From Luteolibacter luteus (GTDB lineage: Bacteria > Verrucomicrobiota > Verrucomicrobiia > Verrucomicrobiales > Akkermansiaceae), in assembly GCF_012913485.1 (NCBI RefSeq), contig NZ_CP051774.1, forward strand, positions 3,224,001 through 3,288,000: a stretch of 64,000 bases of DNA, written 5' to 3'. The first letter of the stretch is position 1; each line of letters begins with the position of its first letter. The notes under the pieces are model-generated. The model did not search any database and was not told the origin of the DNA. It saw only the letters and a list, made by a program, of their open reading frames with translations. Position numbers and translations under genes: made by a program. Below, piece by piece: positions 51,901 through 62,100 of the stretch.

Positions 51901-54723
51901 TTGGTCATTCACCTCGCGCGAGAGCTTCGTCGTGATCGTCAGGTCGCCCGGATAGGCTTCGCCCGCAGGAGTCACGGCCACCACTTGCAGCGGCAGGCGG
52001 TCGCCCACCCGCACCAGCTTGTCGAGCCGTGAGACACCCACATACACGGAGGAAGGATGCACCGTCACTTCCGTGCTCTTGCTCAGCGTCTGGCGATTCG
52101 CATCGGTCACCTCCGTGGAAACGGAAACTTCGCGTGCCATCGGGAACTCGGACTCCGGCAGCTTGGCGGTGATCAGGGCGCTGCCATCTTCCGCCAGCGT
52201 GCTCTTCGCCGACTCGCTATTGGAGTGCCGGGAGGAACCCTCGTCATCATCCCAGCGATAGCCGAAGTAGTGATACCAGTAGCCGAAGTCCGGCGTACGA
52301 TGGTCACCGAACAGGTAATCGCGGAATTTCTCCGGATAGAAGTTCGTGTCCGCGATGTGCGTGAACTGCTGCACCTCGCCCTTCGCCACGGCCTGGCCTT
52401 GGTAGTAGGAAGCCTTCAGCGTCAGGCTCACCTCGCTGGCACCCGGGGCCGGCTGCTGCAGCTCGTGGGTAAGCTCGAAGGCATTGCGGCGGAATTCCTC
52501 CACCCGGACCGGCAGCTCGAAGCGGCCATTCGTCTGGATCTGCTGGCGCTCCGACCAATCTTCCAGCCCCTCCAGCTTCGCAAGTTCGTCGGGATACTCG
52601 AACACCACGCGGTGGTAACCGGTCTTCTCCGGCGGCAGCGTGAAGCTCAGGTCAAAGCCACCCGTCTCGGAAACCGTCACCTCCTGGCTGTAGATCTCCT
52701 TCTCTTCCGGATTGGTGATCACCAGCCGGGACTTCGCCGCCGGCTGCGCGGTGATCGCATTGCCATCCTGGCGGCGCACGATCCCCTTGATGTTCACCGT
52801 TTCACCCGGCCGGTACAGCGAGCGGTCGGAGAACAGGAACACCTTGCGGAAGCTCGCGGGCGTCTCTTCCCACGAATAGCGCACCGGGAAGCGCCACAGG
52901 CCGACGGTCGGCAGCGCGGTATCGTAAGCGATCGAGTAGCGGTCGCTACCGAGATTCGCCTGCAGGTGGCGGGCAGCGGTCTCGCGGGGCAGGGTGGCCA
53001 TGCCATCGGGTCCGGTCTTCGCCTGCTGGAGCAGCTTCGCATCCTCGCCATAGGTGGTCAGCGCCACGCCTGGCAGCGGCTTGCCGGTCAGGCAGGAGAA
53101 CGCGAAGACGCGTGCCTCATTGTCGATCGTCTTCCATGCCAGGCCGATGTCGGTCAGCTGGATCAGCGCTTGCACCACGGGAGACTTCGCGCGGCTCTCG
53201 CCGTCTTCGTTGTTGCCGGATGGCTTGGTGCCTTCCTTCGGCGTGCCCACGATCTCGATGAAGAACGCCGCGGCACTCTTGGCTTCGGGGTTCGGTCCAG
53301 CTTCGTCCTTCGGGAAGCCCAGCGACCACGGCTGCGCATCGCCCGTCAGCATCTTGTCCCAATCGAGCAAGAGCGGCTGCGTCGTATCCAGTGCGTTCGT
53401 CAGGGGGATCTCCACATCGGCGATCGTTTCGCCCCCCATCAGCTCGTAGGGGATCTGGTGGGTCGGGTTGATGGATTCACCATTGTGGCCCACGCCCGTG
53501 TAGTAGCGGTAGCCCTGCTGCGCACGGATCAGCTGGCTATCGTCCAGCTTCTTCACGCGCAGATGCACCTTGTCCAGATTCACCGTCTGCACGCGATACT
53601 TCCGCGTTCCCGAGGCCAGCTGGCTTTCATCCTGGCTCGGCAGGGCGAGCTCCGGATCCAGCGGCTTGAACTCGAGCTGCTTTGAAACGTCCTGCTTCAG
53701 CGCCCGGCCATCCCGCGATGCGAGGTTCCCGGATAGCGTGACGTTCCAGTGGTTGTTCGCGGAAAAATCGCCTAACAGGTGCAGCTCGTCATTGCGCACC
53801 TCCACCCGGAAGTCTGCGGGCACCGGCTCGATCTTCACCAGTGAGGGATCCAGATCCACCGGCAGGCGCATGTTGAAATCCGCCACGATCCGCCGCGGTG
53901 CATCCGCCAGGGTCTGCGCGGCGAAGGACTCGATCTTCAGCGGATCCACATTGCCGATGTAGCGCGTCGCATCCGCGGTGAACTTCGCCTTGCCGCTGCT
54001 GTCGGGCAGGCCGTTCAGCATCGCCAGACGCCAGTTCACGCCTTCCGGCAGCTCCTGCAGTGGCGTTACCACCAAGCCATTCGGCAACTCCAGCGATGCC
54101 ACCGGCTCAGGCCGTGGCAGCTCCGGATTCAGCCGTCGTGCAAAGCGCTCGCTCCACGAGGAGCCGAGGAAGCCCGGCATCTTGATCCGGCCGAAGCTCG
54201 CGCGCTCGGTCTTCGCGGCGACACGGATTCCGCCGTCCGCTTCAAAGAAGAGGAAGGGCGCAGCTTTCTCCGGCGTCACGTCGCCATTGAAACGCAGGAA
54301 AAACGCCGTCGTCCGTGGCGACCAGTTCTCCTCGTAGCGGTCCAAGAGATTCGCGAAGTCCACTTGGAAGGGCTCGCTGCTGACCTTCGCCACCTCCGCC
54401 GCAGGGATCGCGGAGCCATCGAGATGTTTGTGACCGCCTTTCAATTTGAACGTGTAGGAAGTCCCCAGGCCCGGAGCCGAGCTCGGGCGGAATTCCGCAA
54501 CGTTGGCCTCCTTCCAGTAGAGGGTTCCATTCCAAGGCGGCTGGATCTCCAGCCAATCGTTCTTCGCTTCTTTCCCGATGAGATCGGCGCTGGCAGCTGC
54601 GCGATCCAATACGAGTTCAATCGTGCTCTCCGGCGTCAGGGACGCTGTTGAGACGTGGAGACGTGGTGCGGCGGTGGCACCGGTGATGCAGAGGCCCGCC
54701 AACAAGACGGCAATTGGGCGCAT
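48946..54723 (-). CDS. yfhM: bacterial alpha-2-macroglobulin
   Basis: This 1925-residue envelope protein traps proteases. It starts at MRPIAVLLAGLCITGATA with a signal peptide; there is no lipobox, so the mature form may be soluble or held differently from the lipoprotein form of E. coli. It has many MG-type beta-sandwich domains in the first about 1100 residues (for example FLFSDRSLYRPGETVNIKG, the MG2/MG3 landmark). The thioester motif is intact as YPYGCVEQ (Cys1472), followed by the helical alpha/alpha thioester domain and a C-terminal receptor-like domain. Bacterial alpha-2-macroglobulins pair with PBP1C in periplasmic defence and repair, and pbpC lies directly downstream. Confidence 0.92.
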   Translation of the reverse strand: MRPIAVLLAGLCITGATAAPRLHVSTASLTPESTIELVLDRAAASADLIGKEAKNDWLEIQPPWNGTLYWKEANVAEFRPSSAPGLGTSYTFKLKGGHKHLDGSAIPAAEVAKVSSEPFQVDFANLLDRYEENWSPRTTAFFLRFNGDVTPEKAAPFLFFEADGGIRVAAKTERASFGRIKMPGFLGSSWSERFARRLNPELPRPEPVASLELPNGLVVTPLQELPEGVNWRLAMLNGLPDSSGKAKFTADATRYIGNVDPLKIESFAAQTLADAPRRIVADFNMRLPVDLDPSLVKIEPVPADFRVEVRNDELHLLGDFSANNHWNVTLSGNLASRDGRALKQDVSKQLEFKPLDPELALPSQDESQLASGTRKYRVQTVNLDKVHLRVKKLDDSQLIRAQQGYRYYTGVGHNGESINPTHQIPYELMGGETIADVEIPLTNALDTTQPLLLDWDKMLTGDAQPWSLGFPKDEAGPNPEAKSAAAFFIEIVGTPKEGTKPSGNNEDGESRAKSPVVQALIQLTDIGLAWKTIDNEARVFAFSCLTGKPLPGVALTTYGEDAKLLQQAKTGPDGMATLPRETAARHLQANLGSDRYSIAYDTALPTVGLWRFPVRYSWEETPASFRKVFLFSDRSLYRPGETVNIKGIVRRQDGNAITAQPAAKSRLVITNPEEKEIYSQEVTVSETGGFDLSFTLPPEKTGYHRVVFEYPDELAKLEGLEDWSERQQIQTNGRFELPVRVEEFRRNAFELTHELQQPAPGASEVSLTLKASYYQGQAVAKGEVQQFTHIADTNFYPEKFRDYLFGDHRTPDFGYWYHYFGYRWDDDEGSSRHSNSESAKSTLAEDGSALITAKLPESEFPMAREVSVSTEVTDANRQTLSKSTEVTVHPSSVYVGVSRLDKLVRVGDRLPLQVVAVTPAGEAYPGDLTITTKLSREVNDQVRLSHGEGGTAVRNEARREELGTGSVSLSGGKSSDFLFEPKQTGLHQLELRGTDAEGRAFATVTTIYVYGGNEYPWSYEDGMRIKLVPEKKLYQPGDTARVLVLSPIEGTALITVEREKVLRTFMVDLKATDPVIEIPVGDDDAPNAFVSVLVIKGAQDSARMFKEPQLRLGYCELMVENHRDKLAVKLDVPKDSVLPGQEVNLGGTVTLADGSAAANAEVTLYAEDEGTLAVMGYETPDPMGFFYDPRELRVSCGTTLDRFIAESPDEQSFFNKGFFVGGGDGDWSSLKNQTRRDFNPCAGWQPALKTDASGKFTATFKMPDTLTRYRVIVVVHHGESRFGRAEDDVVVKKPLMVEPQAPRFANEGDQLDIRALVQNASDYKGTWKISFSPNPPASEPVATLAGAESEKTITLDAGGSATVIFPVKFENTGEAVFLWKAEPVSLEGVTMTPVLSSKHSDRVESRFQVAYPMPLLRQTQLVKLDNKETNLLQKLNPELLNGRGNIELELSRSLLLEAGGSVDYLLHYPYGCVEQTTSSMMPWFAVDQLREVVPAFAKRTPEEVRMAIQKGVDRLLTMQKEGGGFSYWPGMAQTEDWASSYAGLGLVMAKKHGANVPDASIAALCNYLETGLRGVTSSNSSYTYENACRAVWVLALAGRDPDAYINTLKDRIADIHPRGRYLLAMAAKEAKTLDDPTVILRDKTKFRMKSDAWMAYENDNAARLLAWATLNPDAEETTEALDRLVSDRSPYGDWRTTWVNAWSLMGLAAYAEHHSELQPSSVTLTSADGSKSIALEAGKPAVLLDFPLGEGLALSAKSDGNAYVRVKLASKPQIAPQMPVAKNGLEITRFYERVKPDGTSEPLEAAKLGDLVRVTLQVELPADGERYMVIEDRLPALFEAVNNDFASQAANGNAGRTSENDWSVSHSELRSDRALFFFDRVWRGGRQNITYLARCTMEGKAIAPPAKVESMYNPDNTALSASREF

Positions 54724-54894
54724 GGTCGTATTAATGTTCCGTGCCGTGATACGCAATCACGGCAGGCGGACATGTCATCCCAAACGCCGGAATTTTTCAA
54801 TTTCAGCTTTGTGAAAATCGTGTGCGGAGGAAGTCAGAATATCTTCTTCGCCAAACCGCCGATCTGTTACCGCGAGAGCCTTGATTTCATCGCG

Positions 54895-54919
54895 AAAAAC
54901 GCCAACGGCGTTGGCTTTT
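54895..54919. terminator. bidirectional hairpin terminator
   Basis: GCCAAC-GGC-GTTGGC (54901-54915) is flanked by AAAAA on the left and TTTT on the right, so it has a T-run on either strand. It lies 86 bases downstream of the minus-strand gene at 55006-55506 and probably ends its transcript. The rest of the 282-base gap holds nothing I can identify apart from the alpha-2-macroglobulin promoter region. Confidence 0.55.
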
Positions 54920-55005
54920 GCAATGCTGTTGAAGTCACCGTTTGGTGTCCTTTATCGCTCCTCCGTATTCCGGGGTTCCGTAGGAATTCCCCCCAGCTCC
55001 GAAGA

Positions 55006-55506
55006 TCAGTCGGGCACCTCTTCCAGAACGAGCTGAAGTTTCTGATCACCCTTCTCCCAAAGCGTCACTTTCTTGCCCGGCACCACGCGGACGGTGGAGC
55101 GGAAGGTGAAGTCGCGGTACTCGATGCTGTTCCCCGTCTGGACCGGCACGCGCGCACCAATGGAGATCTGCACGCTATAGGGAGTTCCGGCCGTGATCAC
55201 GCCTTCCACGTTCCCGATGATCGGAGCCTCGCCATCCGGCTTCAGTGGCAGGGTGGCGGAGAAAACAGGGCCGCCGGAAAGGATCGAAAAATCCGTGGGC
55301 ACTTGGCCAAAGAGCGCACCCTCAAGCGTGAGCTTCAGGTTGGTGGGAAACTCGGAGTCCTGCCGCGTAGCGGGGATGCCTGGTTGTATCTCCTGACCTA
55401 GCGTCCGCGGGCGGGGCGGCCGGACGTGGGGTTGTCCTTCTTGGGCGGAGACTGGCAGCACCGTTGCAATAACGGCGATCAGGAGAGATAGAGGAATCGT
55501 TTTCAT
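55006..55506 (-). CDS. small secreted hypothetical protein
   Basis: This is a 166-residue protein with signal peptide (LLIAVIATVLPVSAQ). A Pro/Arg-rich stretch (PHVRPPRPRTLG) is followed by a beta-rich domain with regular strands (LKLTLEGALFGQ, FSATLPLKPDG, SVQISIGARVPV, FTFRSTVRVVPGKKVTLWEKG) and the ending QLVLEEVP. This resembles secretin-type or fimbrial chaperone-like domains in composition only; I cannot assign a family. It is divergent from the first FG-GAP protein, with an 8-bp inverted repeat in between. Confidence 0.6.
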   Translation of the reverse strand: MKTIPLSLLIAVIATVLPVSAQEGQPHVRPPRPRTLGQEIQPGIPATRQDSEFPTNLKLTLEGALFGQVPTDFSILSGGPVFSATLPLKPDGEAPIIGNVEGVITAGTPYSVQISIGARVPVQTGNSIEYRDFTFRSTVRVVPGKKVTLWEKGDQKLQLVLEEVPD

Positions 55507-55517
55507 GGCTTCAAAGG

Positions 55518-55543
55518 CGATGGACGGAAATGGGAGTCCATCG
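55518..55543. other. 8-bp inverted repeat in a divergent promoter region
   Basis: CGATGGAC and GTCCATCG are separated by 10 bases, 12 bases upstream of the minus-strand gene and 202 bases before the plus-strand FG-GAP gene. It could be an operator or leader hairpin. An eight-A run follows at about 55553. Confidence 0.35.
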
Positions 55544-55744
55544 ATTCGAACGAAAAAAAACCGCGTCGCTTGAAATTTGCTCCCAGTTCTCCAGCGGTCC
55601 TCATCTGATGACTTTGCCCTTTGCTAAAGTTAACTTGTCGGAAGCCGGGTGTTCGCTCCATCCTCGTCCGGCGATGCGAAGTCTCCCCGCTTCGATTCCG
55701 GCCGCCCGCCGGCGTTCCCTCCCGCTTTTGCATACGCTCCCACA

Positions 55745-58700
55745 ATGAGACACTCCTTCTCTCTACGATTGCTCCCGCTGTCGCTTTTGCTCGCCGCCTC
55801 GGCTTCGGCCCGCACCCCGGACCAGCCGGTCGATGCGGCCGGCCGCCCGGTCCTCGACTCGAATTCACAGCCGCTCTTCTACGACACTCCCGGAATTCCG
55901 GCGCCAGTGGAAGCTTCCTCACCCCTGGCGAGGTCGCTCGCCGCCCCGCCCTTCTCCGGCAGGGAGGGAGAGCCTTGGAATCTTCCGCCAAGTCCGGGTG
56001 GAACTCCTTTCTGGAGCTACGCGATGTTTGGCACCCAGATCGGCCTTGGCGGCTTGGTGACCGCGGATGGGGAGGACGGAAAGCACCTCTTCGTCTCGGC
56101 GACAGGCAGCGCCAGCTTCGGAGCGAACAATTTCTGGTACGTCCTCCGGCACAATCCGGCCACAGGCAGCTACGATCAGATCCACGTACAGGTCCCTTAT
56201 CAGGATCTCCACGGCGACTACTGGGGTCCGCGGCTGGTCTCCCTGAAATCCGGGAATGTCCTCGGAGGCAGCGGCGATGAGTTGGTCGTGGCCTTGGAAG
56301 ATGGACGCATCTTTTTCTACTCCCTCAGCACCTTTCAGGAACTCGCCGCGATCCAGCCCGTTCAAAATCTGACCCAAGTCGCGCTGGCGGACCTGACTCG
56401 CGATGGCACTGCCGAACTCCTGGTGCTGACCTATAGCGGCCTGAAGGTCTTCAGCTCCACCGGAACCCTTCTCTGGAGCGTTTCGGGAGTGTCGGGCTCG
56501 GATCTCGTGGTGGCTCAGATGGATGGGGATCCCGGTCTGGAAATCGCCACGACTTCCGGGCATGTCATTGATGCGGACAACCACTCGATCCAGTGGACAC
56601 GGTCCGGGGGCTTCGGTGCTCACTTGCGGACGGCCGATATCGACGGCGACTCGCGCCACGAGTTGATCGCGGCTGAAGGCTGGTACAATATCTACGCCTT
56701 CGATGTGGACCAGCAGGTTGCCAAGTGGTCCTACAGGACCGGCCTGGACATCAGCTCGATCGAGATCGGAAATGTGGATGCCGACCCCGCTCCCGAGTTG
56801 CTCTACGGAGATAACCAACACGGCGGCGTTCACGTCCTCAGCCTCGGAGCTGTGACACCCGTGGAGAAATGGAGCGTTCCCGGATACGACTCCGGCATCC
56901 CCCGCATTGCCGTGGTGGACGCCGATCAGGATGGCGCTGTCGAGCTGATCTGGAGCGGCGGTTCGAATACCACCGGACAAGATCGCCTGAATGTGCTCGA
57001 TCCCATCAAGCGGGCCCTCGAGTGGCAAAGCATCCATCTGGACGGCCCTTTCGTGAGGCCCGCGATTGGAGACGTGACCGGCGATGGGAAGCCGGAGCTG
57101 GTGACCGCCAGCTGGGAGTCGGAGTCCGGCTACGGCAGCGGCCGTATCCTCGTGTTCGACCCGGAGACCCTTGCGCTTTTGGGAACGTCCCAGCCGATCG
57201 CCTCCGATCGTTCTTGGACCGGCCTGCGCGATTTGAAGCTGCGCGACATCGATGGGGATGGTCGCAGGGAGATCGTCGTCGCGGCGGACTGGCTTTATGA
57301 TGGCATTGTCGAGATCTACGCCTTCACGGATGCCAGCACCTTCGAGCTGAAATGGGAGACGGCGCAGCGTCCGAGTGGCTCGCCCATTACTGATGTCGAG
57401 GTGATCGACGTGGATGGCGATGGGAATCTGGAGGTGGTCATGATCAATGACCAGGCACACAGTGGCTCGGAGGGAAGCTACCTGCGGGTGGTCGATCTAG
57501 CCACCCGGGCTGAGGAATGGCGTTCCGCCAATCTCTCCTCTTCCTGGAGCGGTGCCACTTCCCTGGCGGTGGGAGATGCCGATGGGGACGGGAATGTCGA
57601 AGCCCTCGTCGCGGTTTCCGGCACTGGTGTGCTCATCTTCGACCTGAAGTCGCGGGTTCAGGAGGCGACCGTTGGGGGGAGTTACACCGTGGTGACCGTG
57701 CGCCCCGGCGAGACCGGTTTCATCGGGGGCCGCGAAGATGGGACCATCACCCGCCACCTTGCAGATGCGCCGGGCCACTATTTTTTCGCGGGTTCATGGA
57801 AGGCCTCGGCGGATTCCATCACCGGCCTGACCCCGGGTGCCGGGCAATCGCTCTGGGTCTCCGCCGGCAAGCGCATCCAGCTTTGGCCGGACCAAGCCAC
57901 CCCGGTTTGGTCGAGCGCGGTACTCGGCAACGTGAATGGCGGTGTGGCTCTCTATGAAGGAGAGGACGGCACCGAGGTCTATGCTGGTCTCACTCATGGA
58001 GTGGGCGGTTTCAAGATCGGCAGCGCGACGGACTTTGCGACCGTCAATCTCGATGCCAGCGGTCAGCTTGCCGAAGGGAGCACGGATTCCGTGACCTTGA
58101 CCTTCACCCGCAGCGCGATAAGCGAAACCCCCACGGAAGTTGTTTTCTCGCTGTATGGTCAAGCGACCGCGGAGGAGGACTATTCGGTGGAGGGCGCGAC
58201 GTCCCGCAGCGACGGGAATTGGACCGTGACCATCCCCGCCAATCAAACCACGGCGGTCGTCACGCTAGGTATCTTGCAGGATTTCCTGAGCGAGGGCCCG
58301 GAGGTGATTTCCGCAGGCTTGGAAAGTGCCAGTGGCTATTTCCTTGGCTCGCCCTCCGTCGCTTTGATTCCCATCGAGGATGACGAGCCGGTGGTCTCCG
58401 TGGTCGCGTCGGATCCCTATGCCAGCGAGCTGCGGGCGGGCAGTGCGAGCGACAATGGTTTTTTCAGGCTTTCCCGTACCGGGAATCTCTCGCGCTCCCT
58501 GAAAGTGCGCGTCGGTCTGTCGGGTAGCGCCATTGCTGGGATCGACTACCGGAAGATCAATCCCGTGGTGGTCTTCCCGAAGGGTAAGGACACTGTCGAG
58601 TTGCGGATCGTTCCGACTCATGACCGACGGGCCGAGGAGATGGAGGAAGTGCAGCTCCAAGTGCTTCCTACAGGACTGTACCGGATCTCGGAATCGGAGC

Positions 58701-59035
58701 AGGAAGCTTCCCTGTCCATTGCCGATGCCGAACCCGGCGTGGCACTCGATGGGGTGACCCAACTCAGGGGAGCCATGTTGGTCAATCTCAGGCGGAGCGG
58801 TGGTCACACGCTTCCGATGACGGTGACTGTCTTCGTCACCCGCAGGGAGGCGAATGGGGCCATGCGCGCTAGCCAGGAGAAGGCGGTCTTCAAGGCCGGC
58901 TCGGCCACGGCAGGATACTTGGTGCGTCCTGCCTCGCGGGCGAAAGGTCCCGCCGAGATCACCGTGCAGCTGATCGAGACCGGTGAGTTCCACCTCTTGG
59001 ACTCCGCACCGGTGTCATTCACTCTCGAACCCTGA
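55745..59035 (+). CDS. giant FG-GAP/VCBS and Calx-beta surface protein, copy 1
   Basis: This is a 1096-residue exported protein. The ATG at 55745 begins a signal peptide (LLPLSLLLAASASA). Residues about 70-720 are FG-GAP-like beta-propeller repeats of the type DxDGDGxxELxx (DIDGDSRHELIAAE, DADQDGAVELIWSGG, DVTGDGKPELVTAS, DIDGDGRREIVVAA, DVDGDGNLEVVMIN). The acidic loops should bind calcium, as in integrin alpha chains. About 760-1000 hold two Calx-beta domains (SVTLTFTRSAISETPTEVVFSL; EDYSVEG; GIDYRKINPVVVF), and the last domain is beta-rich. The frame open upstream is noncoding. It is adjacent to a paralogue. It has no anchor motif, so attachment is unclear; an adhesin or glycan-binding role is a guess. 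Confidence 0.78.
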   Translation: MRHSFSLRLLPLSLLLAASASARTPDQPVDAAGRPVLDSNSQPLFYDTPGIPAPVEASSPLARSLAAPPFSGREGEPWNLPPSPGGTPFWSYAMFGTQIGLGGLVTADGEDGKHLFVSATGSASFGANNFWYVLRHNPATGSYDQIHVQVPYQDLHGDYWGPRLVSLKSGNVLGGSGDELVVALEDGRIFFYSLSTFQELAAIQPVQNLTQVALADLTRDGTAELLVLTYSGLKVFSSTGTLLWSVSGVSGSDLVVAQMDGDPGLEIATTSGHVIDADNHSIQWTRSGGFGAHLRTADIDGDSRHELIAAEGWYNIYAFDVDQQVAKWSYRTGLDISSIEIGNVDADPAPELLYGDNQHGGVHVLSLGAVTPVEKWSVPGYDSGIPRIAVVDADQDGAVELIWSGGSNTTGQDRLNVLDPIKRALEWQSIHLDGPFVRPAIGDVTGDGKPELVTASWESESGYGSGRILVFDPETLALLGTSQPIASDRSWTGLRDLKLRDIDGDGRREIVVAADWLYDGIVEIYAFTDASTFELKWETAQRPSGSPITDVEVIDVDGDGNLEVVMINDQAHSGSEGSYLRVVDLATRAEEWRSANLSSSWSGATSLAVGDADGDGNVEALVAVSGTGVLIFDLKSRVQEATVGGSYTVVTVRPGETGFIGGREDGTITRHLADAPGHYFFAGSWKASADSITGLTPGAGQSLWVSAGKRIQLWPDQATPVWSSAVLGNVNGGVALYEGEDGTEVYAGLTHGVGGFKIGSATDFATVNLDASGQLAEGSTDSVTLTFTRSAISETPTEVVFSLYGQATAEEDYSVEGATSRSDGNWTVTIPANQTTAVVTLGILQDFLSEGPEVISAGLESASGYFLGSPSVALIPIEDDEPVVSVVASDPYASELRAGSASDNGFFRLSRTGNLSRSLKVRVGLSGSAIAGIDYRKINPVVVFPKGKDTVELRIVPTHDRRAEEMEEVQLQVLPTGLYRISESEQEASLSIADAEPGVALDGVTQLRGAMLVNLRRSGGHTLPMTVTVFVTRREANGAMRASQEKAVFKAGSATAGYLVRPASRAKGPAEITVQLIETGEFHLLDSAPVSFTLEP

Positions 59036-59131
59036 GCTCAAAGAGCGAGCTCATCCCGGGTCCCTTCACCGGCAGCTATCGCCGGTATCTTGCCCGGAAC
59101 TACCGCATGGTTCTCCAGTAATTCTTATCTG

Positions 59132-62100
59132 ATGACTTATTCCTCCTTCCTCCGATTTGGCTCCCTGTCACTGGCGTTTGCCGCGACCGCCGTTGCCGTT
59201 GATTCCGAAGTGCCGACCGATCCGGGACTCCTCACCACCATGGCGGGCGAGCCGTGGAATCCACCGGTCAGTCCGGGTGGTGCTCCGTTCTGGGGTTCCG
59301 GCGTCTTCGGGACCCAGATCGGCCAGGCGGGATGGGTCGTCGCGCCGGGGACGAATGGTCCTAATATCGTGGTTTCGGGAACCACGCCCTTCGGCTTCGG
59401 GCCGAACAATTTCTGGTATGTCCTGAACTGCGACCCGCTCACCCAGCGCTACTATCAAGTTTACGTTCAGCAGCCGTATGCGCCGGTGCCCGGTCAGTAT
59501 CCGTTTGGTGAGATCGCCGCGATGACCTCCGCGCAGGTGCTTGGCGGGGCGGGGCCGGAGCTGATGGTGGGCTTGGCGGACGGGCGCTTCTTCTTCTATT
59601 CCCTGACGAGTTTCGAAGAAGTCCGGCGGTTGACACTTCCTACCGAGCTGACCGATTTCACCACGGCGGATCTCACGGGCGATGGTATCGCGGAGCTTGT
59701 GGTCCTCACGGACCTTGATCTCAAGGTCTTCGATGCGGCCGGAGTTCTCCTTTGGAGCATCACGGGTCCCAGTGGGGCGGATCTCGTGGTGGCGCAAATG
59801 GATGCAGACCCCGCCTTGGAGATCGCCACGACTTCCGGTCACGTGATCGACACTGGCAAACGCAAGGTCGAGTGGACTCGCAGCGAGGGCTTCGGCCTTC
59901 ATCTTCGTGCCGCCGATATCGACGGCGACTCGCGTGCCGAGCTGATTGCCGCGGCAGACGCGTATGATATCCGCGCCTTCGATGTGGAGGAGAAGCGGGA
60001 GAAATGGAGCTTCAGGACCGGGCTGGACATCAGCGGCATCGAGATCGCGGATGTGGATGTGGATGGAGATGCTGCTCCGGAGCTGCTCTACGGAGATAAT
60101 CAAGGCGGCTACCTCCACGTTCTCACACTCGATGAGCTGCCGCCCGTGAGGAAATGGAAGGTCGCGAATCCAGACTCCGGAGTTGCCCGCATCGCCACCT
60201 TGGATGCGGATCAAGATGGCACGATCGAGCTGATCTGGAGCGGGGGATCGAATACCAGCGGGGAGGACAGGCTGAATGTTTTCAATCCTGTTACCCAAGC
60301 CACGGAGTGGCAGAGCATTCATCTCGATGGACCTTTCCTCAGCCCGGTGATGGGAGATGTCACCGGAGACGGAAAACCGGAAATGGTGACCATCAGCAGC
60401 GAGTCCCGGTCCGGCTACGGGGCGGGCTGCATCGTGGTCTATGATCCGGAGACTCTGGCCATTCTGGGAGTCTCCCAAGGAATCGCCAATGACTTGGCGG
60501 TCGAGGGAGTCCGCGATCTGATTCTCAAGGATATTGATGGTGACGCACGTCAGGAAATCGTCGTCGCTGGCGACGCTTCGAGGGACAGTCTCGTGGAGAT
60601 CTACAAGTTCACGGATGCGCGGACCTTCGAGCGCCAATGGCAATTTTGGGATCAGAACGAAGAGCGGTTCGGCCAGGTGCACGTCGAGGATGTCGATGGG
60701 GATGGCGATCTGGAAGTGGTGGCCGCCAGTGATCCGATCCTTTCTTCCGGAAACGACTCCTTCCTTTTTGTCATCGACCTCGCGACCAAGGCGGTGGAAT
60801 GGAAGATCACGATCCCAGGGGGCGTGAGAGGTGCCTGCTCGCTGGTCGTGGCGGATGTGGATGGAGATGGGAATCTTGAGGCGGTGGTGGCGATGAATAA
60901 TCTGGGAATCCAGATCCTCGATTTGAAGACCCGGACCCGTGAGCCTTGGTTCGGCGGACAATGTAGCGCCCTCGCCGTCAGACCGGGTGTTCCCGGCTTC
61001 ATCGCAGGTAGCCCGAGCGGTATGGTTTCCATTCTTATTCCGGATGGTGAAGGTGGATATATCAGCACGGACTCGTGGAAGGCTTCGGAAAGCAGGATCA
61101 CCGGACTGACGGTGGGCAGCGGCCAGTCGCTGTGGGTGTCGGCGCAAGACCGGATTTCCCTGTGGCCGAACTCTATCGCCCCGATCTGGTCGACCATGAC
61201 CCTGGGGACCTCATTCAATGATCCTGTGGGAACTCTCGGGCTCTATGAGGGGCCGGAGGGCACCGAGGTTTTTGCGGGTCTTTCTCACGGCCTGTCCGGG
61301 TTCCAAGTCGGAGGTTCTCCGGACTACGCGACCATGCAGATGAGCTCCCAGGGAGAGCTTGCCGAGGGAAGCTCCGGTGAAATCGTCCTGACCTTCACTC
61401 GCAGCGAAGCGGGTGTCGCGGATACGGCGGTGACCTTCTCCCTGAAGGGGAATGCCACGGCTGTTGCCGACTACGATGTGTCCGGGGCCTTCTCCTTGGG
61501 GGATGATCTTTGGAGCGTGTTGATTCCCGCCGGAGAGACCACCGTGGTCGCCCGGTTGGCGGTGGTTCAGGACAGTCTGGCGGAAGGCCCCGAGAGTTTG
61601 GCCGTCATGCTTGAACCCGCCACCGGCTACTTCATCGGCTCATCCTCGTCGTTCGAAACCATCGTGCAGGATGACGAGCCGGTCATCTCGGTGGAGGCAC
61701 AGGACACCGGTGCCAGCGAACTGAAGTCTGGCCGCAGCACGGACCCAGCCACCTTCGTCCTTCGCCGCAGCGGGGGAGACCTGTCACGCTCCTTGGTCGC
61801 CCGGATCGCTCTCGGAGGCAGTGCGACCTCCGGCTCCGATTACCGCAGGATCGGCACCAATGTGACCTTCCGCAAAGGTGACGACACCGCCGTGGTGACC
61901 GTGGTCCCGATCCACGATCGCCGTGCCGAGCAGACGGAAACCGTGCAGCTGGAGCTGGTGCCGGATCCACGCTACGTCATTTCGCCTTCCGCCTCGCAGG
62001 CCGCGATCTCCATCCTCGACGCGGAGCCGACCGTTTCCGTCGCAGGAAGCACCCCGGTGGATGGCGCGGTAGCCGTGAACTTCACCCGGAGTGGCGGGCA

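Noticed and set aside
59168-61147. Long antisense frame under FG-GAP copy 2, and similar ones at 55919-57460, 15935-17263, 50323-51804 and 52057-53685
   Set aside because: All oppose genes with clear domains and have biased, repetitive composition typical of antisense frames in G+C-rich DNA.
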